Source: Actinomycetes bacterium
Lineage (GTDB): Bacteria > Actinomycetota > Acidimicrobiia > Acidimicrobiales > Acidimicrobiaceae
Assembly: GCA_021819725.1 (NCBI GenBank)
Contig: JAKAQR010000022.1
Coordinates: 1 to 16,704, forward strand
Reading direction: 5' to 3'
Length of the DNA stretch: 16,704 nucleotides
The position numbers were made by a program, and so were the translations under genes. The notes under the pieces were generated by a model. That model did not search any database. It was not told the origin of the DNA and saw only the letters and a program-made list of their open reading frames with translations. This document shows, piece by piece, positions 14,484-16,704 of this stretch. Positions within the stretch are counted from its first letter, which is position 1, and every line of letters begins with the position of its first letter.

Positions 14484-15097
14484 TCGATATACTTCTCGCA
14501 GACGATCAAGAGCTTGTGAGAACCGCATTGGCAGCGCTTCTCGAACTTGAGGATGATTTCCATGTGGTCGCTACCGTTGGTCGCGGCGATGAAGTGGTCG
14601 GGGCCGTCGAGCGGACGCGGCCGATGATCGCGCTCTTAGATATTGAGATGCCTGGAATGGATGGTATCTCTGCCGCCATCGAAGTACACCGGCGCTACCC
14701 TGCCTGCCGAATCATTATCCTCACCACCTTCGGTCGACCTGGGTATCTTCGACGAGCAATGGAGTCGGGGGCCTCAGGTTTTGTCGTCAAGGACGCTCCG
14801 GCGGCAACGTTGGCCGCGACGATTCGTTCGGTGGCCCAGGGGCACACCGTTGTCGATCCGGTGCTTGCGGGCGAGGCCTTATCGATCGGCCAATCTCCAC
14901 TCTCTCCGCGCGAGACTGAAGTTCTGGGTGCCTGTCGCTACGGGGCATCAGTCGCCGAGGTGGCAGCCCGTTTGTGTCTCTCTGAGGGGACCGTGCGCAA
15001 CTATCTCTCCTCGGCGATCGCAAAAACTGGAACGCACAACCGTGCGAGCGCACTGCTACGGGCCGAGGAGCTTGGCTGGCTCTCTTCGTCACCTTAA
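14480..15097 (+). CDS. Response regulator, NarL/LuxR type
   Basis: The transcription factor partnering the upstream kinase, 205 residues. The receiver domain shows acidic pocket Asp8-Asp9 (LLADDQ), phospho-acceptor Asp54 (LLDIEMPGMDG), the switch Thr in IILTTFG and the conserved Lys in FVVKDAPA. The C-terminal LuxR-type helix-turn-helix is LSPRETEVLGACRYGASVAE followed by CLSEGTVRNYLS. The start GTG 14480 is preferred: GGAG (14470-14473) lies 6 nt upstream and it yields MIDILLADD, the usual family N-terminus. ATG 14477 is only 3 nt from that site. It overlaps the kinase stop as GTGA. The TGTCAT palindromes before the operon are plausible binding sites; autoregulation is inference. Confidence 0.9.
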   Translation: MIDILLADDQELVRTALAALLELEDDFHVVATVGRGDEVVGAVERTRPMIALLDIEMPGMDGISAAIEVHRRYPACRIIILTTFGRPGYLRRAMESGASGFVVKDAPAATLAATIRSVAQGHTVVDPVLAGEALSIGQSPLSPRETEVLGACRYGASVAEVAARLCLSEGTVRNYLSSAIAKTGTHNRASALLRAEELGWLSSSP

Positions 15098-15378
15098 GGA
15101 AGGTTTGCCTTGTCAGTGTCGTATGATGCTGCAAACCCCGCAATGCTTTCGAATCATGGAGTGACCAATAGCACCAGGTTCTAGCGACCGTTCAGACCTC
15201 GGCGCGAGCATGCGCCGGAGGATCCTGCCCGGCGCTCCTTGCCCATGGCGTGTGCGTAAGGGGAGTCTCCTGGCAAGGCCTTTGGGAAGCCGGATGGGAC
15301 CACTATCAGCCGCTTCGAATCGGGTTCTTGCTGTTCGTATCCGGCGCCGCCACAGCTTCGATGCACGCTTGCGGTGGC
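15098..15378. other. Convergent intergenic region, no gene recognised
   Basis: This lies between the convergent response-regulator and membrane-methyltransferase genes. Short open frames on both strands have no recognisable motif, no ribosome site and poor composition. A 6-bp inverted repeat CGGCGC-GAGCAT-GCGCCG (15200-15217) might contribute to bidirectional termination but lacks a T-run. Confidence 0.5.
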
Positions 15379-15876
15379 TCAGGAAGCGCGCGAACCAATA
15401 CCCCGAAACCATCGGGGTACCTGCTCACAGTATTGGGCATACTCGTCACCAAAGCGGGAGGCGAGGTAGATCTCTTCCCCCGCGATCACCTTCTGGGCCA
15501 AGAGAGCGAGAGTCACTGGGACCAAACCCACCGTGGCCAGGGAACGGCGCACCAGGCCTACTCCGAGTTGGTTGAGGAGCATGCCAAGGTAGATCGGATT
15601 CCTGCTCCATCGGAAGACGCCACTTTGGTTCAACCGTTGGACTGGAGTTCGTGGATCTGGAGAGTTCCCACTGCGCAGCATAGCAAAAGCGGCCGAGGCC
15701 ATCAACGATCCGCCAAGGATCGACACTGTATACCCGATGATACGAAGGAACGGTGAGGGTGATCGTTTCGCACCGACGAGACGATCGATGATCACGCCGG
15801 TTATGGTCGCACCGAGCACGATGAGCGGTGGAGGGATGGGCGGGGCGCCAGTGTCCTTATGGTGAGATACTTGCAT
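15379..15876 (-). CDS. Isoprenylcysteine/phospholipid methyltransferase-like membrane protein
   Basis: A 165-residue integral membrane protein of the ICMT/PEMT-like family, which uses S-adenosylmethionine to methylate lipid-linked or small substrates. About four hydrophobic segments are visible. Family landmarks near the C-terminus include GVFRWSRNPIYLGMLL (around residues 86-101), the paired acidic EE in VIAGEEIYL, and RFGDEYAQYCEQVPRWF, the conserved end of the cofactor-binding region. The start is ATG 15876 without a Shine-Dalgarno sequence; TAGAGT lies 6 nt upstream, as in the FAD oxidase gene. Bacterial members are common and mostly uncharacterised, so the substrate is unknown. It converges on the response-regulator gene. 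Confidence 0.85.
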   Translation of the reverse strand: MQVSHHKDTGAPPIPPPLIVLGATITGVIIDRLVGAKRSPSPFLRIIGYTVSILGGSLMASAAFAMLRSGNSPDPRTPVQRLNQSGVFRWSRNPIYLGMLLNQLGVGLVRRSLATVGLVPVTLALLAQKVIAGEEIYLASRFGDEYAQYCEQVPRWFRGIGSRAS

Positions 15877-15882
15877 GGATCT

Positions 15883-15888
15883 ACTCTA
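15883..15888 (-). promoter_or_regulatory. Putative leaderless -10 box of the membrane methyltransferase gene
   Basis: Minus-strand TAGAGT lies 6 nt before the ATG at 15876, identical in sequence and spacing to the box at 2112-2117. No ribosome-binding site or clear -35 is visible. Confidence 0.5.
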
Positions 15889-16274
15889 GAAGATCGTTCC
15901 TTAGGAGCGTATTGATGGGCCTGGGCATGGAGCGGTTTGTGTGCGAACGATGCCCACTGGACCAAGGTAGGCCTCTGCCTTCGTAGGACTTCTGACAGAT
16001 TGAGAACGGCACCGATACGCCCTCTCGAGCGCAAGGAGAAATGTGGTTACTACCCTCTTGCAGTCTCTGTCGGTCGAGTTCAATTCCTTCACTGATCGTA
16101 CAATGAGCTACGATGATTGAGGTTTTGCGCACCTGTGGGCGTAAAGTACCGCCTCCCCGCCGGCTTCTCTGGATCTCTCAACGCAGGCACTTGGGCCCGT
16201 CAGCCATCTCTGACCTGCCAGCCAGCGTTGACCACATCGGTCACCTTGGGCAACGGCAGCCATCCAGCGTTCGA
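15889..16274. other. Noncoding stretch with possible degraded or unrecognised coding remnants
   Basis: About 390 nt with no convincing gene. On the plus strand a good -10-like TACAAT (16099-16104) precedes two overlapping short frames: ATG 16113 (65 residues) and TTG 16117 (74 residues, ending at 16341). The TTG frame has an ordinary, protein-like composition from about residue 8 (GVKYRLPAGFSGSLNAG), whereas the ATG frame is Arg/Pro-rich. Both run antisense into the end of the repeat-protein gene. On the minus strand an 83-codon frame (15881-16132) has no recognisable motif. I cannot distinguish a pseudogene remnant from chance. Confidence 0.3.
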
Positions 16275-16704
16275 TCAACCAATCGTCGCTGCGGTGACTG
16301 GCGTAGTTGAGGGTCCGGGAGAAGTTGCCATCGCCGGGTAGGTCGGTGCTCCGCCAAAGGAATAGACCGCGCCGTTGGCACCAAAGACCCAATAGCCCGC
16401 ACCATAGGGAGTCGCCGCGATACCGACGATGGACGCAGGCGGCATCGGCGCACCTGGCATAAGCGGCGATCCCGGATGCCCAGGATTCGGCATCGTCGCC
16501 GCTACCTGACCATAGAACTTCGCGCTGCCAAAGTTGTAAACCTTACCGGTAGAGGAGACGAGCCAGTAACCATGCCCCCCCGGAGTCGCCGCGATACCGA
16601 CGATGGACGCAGGCGGCATCGGCGCACCTGGCATAAGCGGCGATCCCGGATGCCCAGGATTCGGCATCGTCGCCGCTACCTGACCATAGAACTTCGCGCT
16701 GCCA
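16275..16704 (-). CDS. Repeat-containing protein, C-terminal part (5' end beyond window)
   Basis: The gene enters from the right edge and ends at TGA 16277-16275; about 142 residues are visible, with no start. It is built of 58-residue units pairing an aromatic/glycine module (GHGYWLVSSTGKVYNFGSA, then KFYGQ) with a proline-rich linker (MPNPGHPGSPLMPGAPMPP). The last unit is divergent (GAGYWVFGANGAVYSFGGA). GYWL...G.V..FG.A.FYG modules recur in large exported proteins of Acidimicrobiia and are thought to form propeller-like surface folds. This suggests a cell-surface or secreted protein, but the signal peptide is outside the window. Function is unknown. Confidence 0.75.
   Translation of the reverse strand, partial: GSAKFYGQVAATMPNPGHPGSPLMPGAPMPPASIVGIAATPGGHGYWLVSSTGKVYNFGSAKFYGQVAATMPNPGHPGSPLMPGAPMPPASIVGIAATPYGAGYWVFGANGAVYSFGGAPTYPAMATSPGPSTTPVTAATIG
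16408..16704. repeat. Perfect 174-bp tandem repeat within the repeat-protein gene
   Basis: Positions 16408-16530 are identical, base for base by eye, to 16582-16704: 123 nt at an offset of 174 nt, or 58 codons. The second copy is cut by the window end, so the true identity and copy number are unknown. Identity includes third codon positions, implying recent duplication or gene conversion. Confidence 0.92.

Noticed and set aside
15399..15419. A perfect hairpin TACCCCGA-AACCA-TCGGGGTA as a terminator
   Set aside because: It lies inside the coding end of the ICMT-like gene (the VPRWFRGIG region) and has no T-run on either side.
15250..15756. A 168-codon plus-strand frame opposite the membrane methyltransferase
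   Set aside because: Most of it is antisense to conserved ICMT-like motifs. The first 40 residues look mildly hydrophobic but match nothing I recognise.
15881..16132. An 83-codon minus-strand frame as a transposase remnant
   Set aside because: No DDE, HTH or other transposase motif is visible, and no inverted-repeat ends were seen nearby.
16408..16704. The regular repeats as a CRISPR array
   Set aside because: The 174-bp units keep an open reading frame and encode protein repeats. There are no short repeats with unique spacers.

Overview
The window looks like a chromosomal segment of an actinobacterium, most probably of the class Acidimicrobiia (Ferrimicrobium/Acidimicrobium-like). The main clue is the right end, which encodes tandem copies of a GYWLVSSTGKVYNFG-type repeat common in exported proteins of that class. 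Supporting clues are a moderately high GC content (near 60% by eye), frequent GTG starts, and TANNNT boxes 6-7 nt upstream of several start codons, the layout of leaderless actinobacterial genes. The genus is an inference.

Layout, left to right. (1) On the minus strand, an FAD-linked oxidase of the GlcD/D-2-hydroxyacid dehydrogenase family is followed 13 nt later by a class I SAM methyltransferase (164-2105). (2) Divergent from it is a tightly overlapping four-gene plus-strand operon (2314-6169): a WtpA-like molybdate/tungstate-binding lipoprotein, a permease, an ATPase with a TOBE-like tail, and a one-component regulator fusing an XRE helix-turn-helix to a periplasmic-binding-protein-like domain. 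(3) A small three-helix membrane protein with a well-formed leaderless promoter follows (6259-6678). (4) On the minus strand lie an EamA-type permease and a two-domain mercaptopyruvate/thiosulfate sulfurtransferase (6805-8509). (5) Divergent from these is a YgiD/LigB-type extradiol dioxygenase homologue (8651-9442), then a 14-helix DHA2-type MFS exporter (9693-11537) closed by a very strong intrinsic terminator. (6) Next is an operon of ABC-2 ATPase, ABC-2 permease, DesK-like histidine kinase and NarL-type response regulator (11712-15097), preceded by paired TGTCAT operator-like sites. (7) Finally come a minus-strand ICMT/PEMT-like membrane methyltransferase (15379-15876), about 390 nt with no convincing gene, and the 3' part of the repeat-protein gene running off the right edge.

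Functionally, the window holds oxyanion import with its own probable sensor, two exporters, a sensor-coupled ABC efflux/defence module, and small redox and sulfur enzymes. I saw no rRNA, tRNA, CRISPR array, transposase or phage gene.

No wholly new system is evident. The most interesting points are the molybdate/tungstate operon with its HTH-PBP regulator, a likely ATT start codon for the EamA gene, the leaderless promoter pattern, the operator pair before the ABC/two-component operon, and the perfect 174-bp tandem repeat at the window edge.
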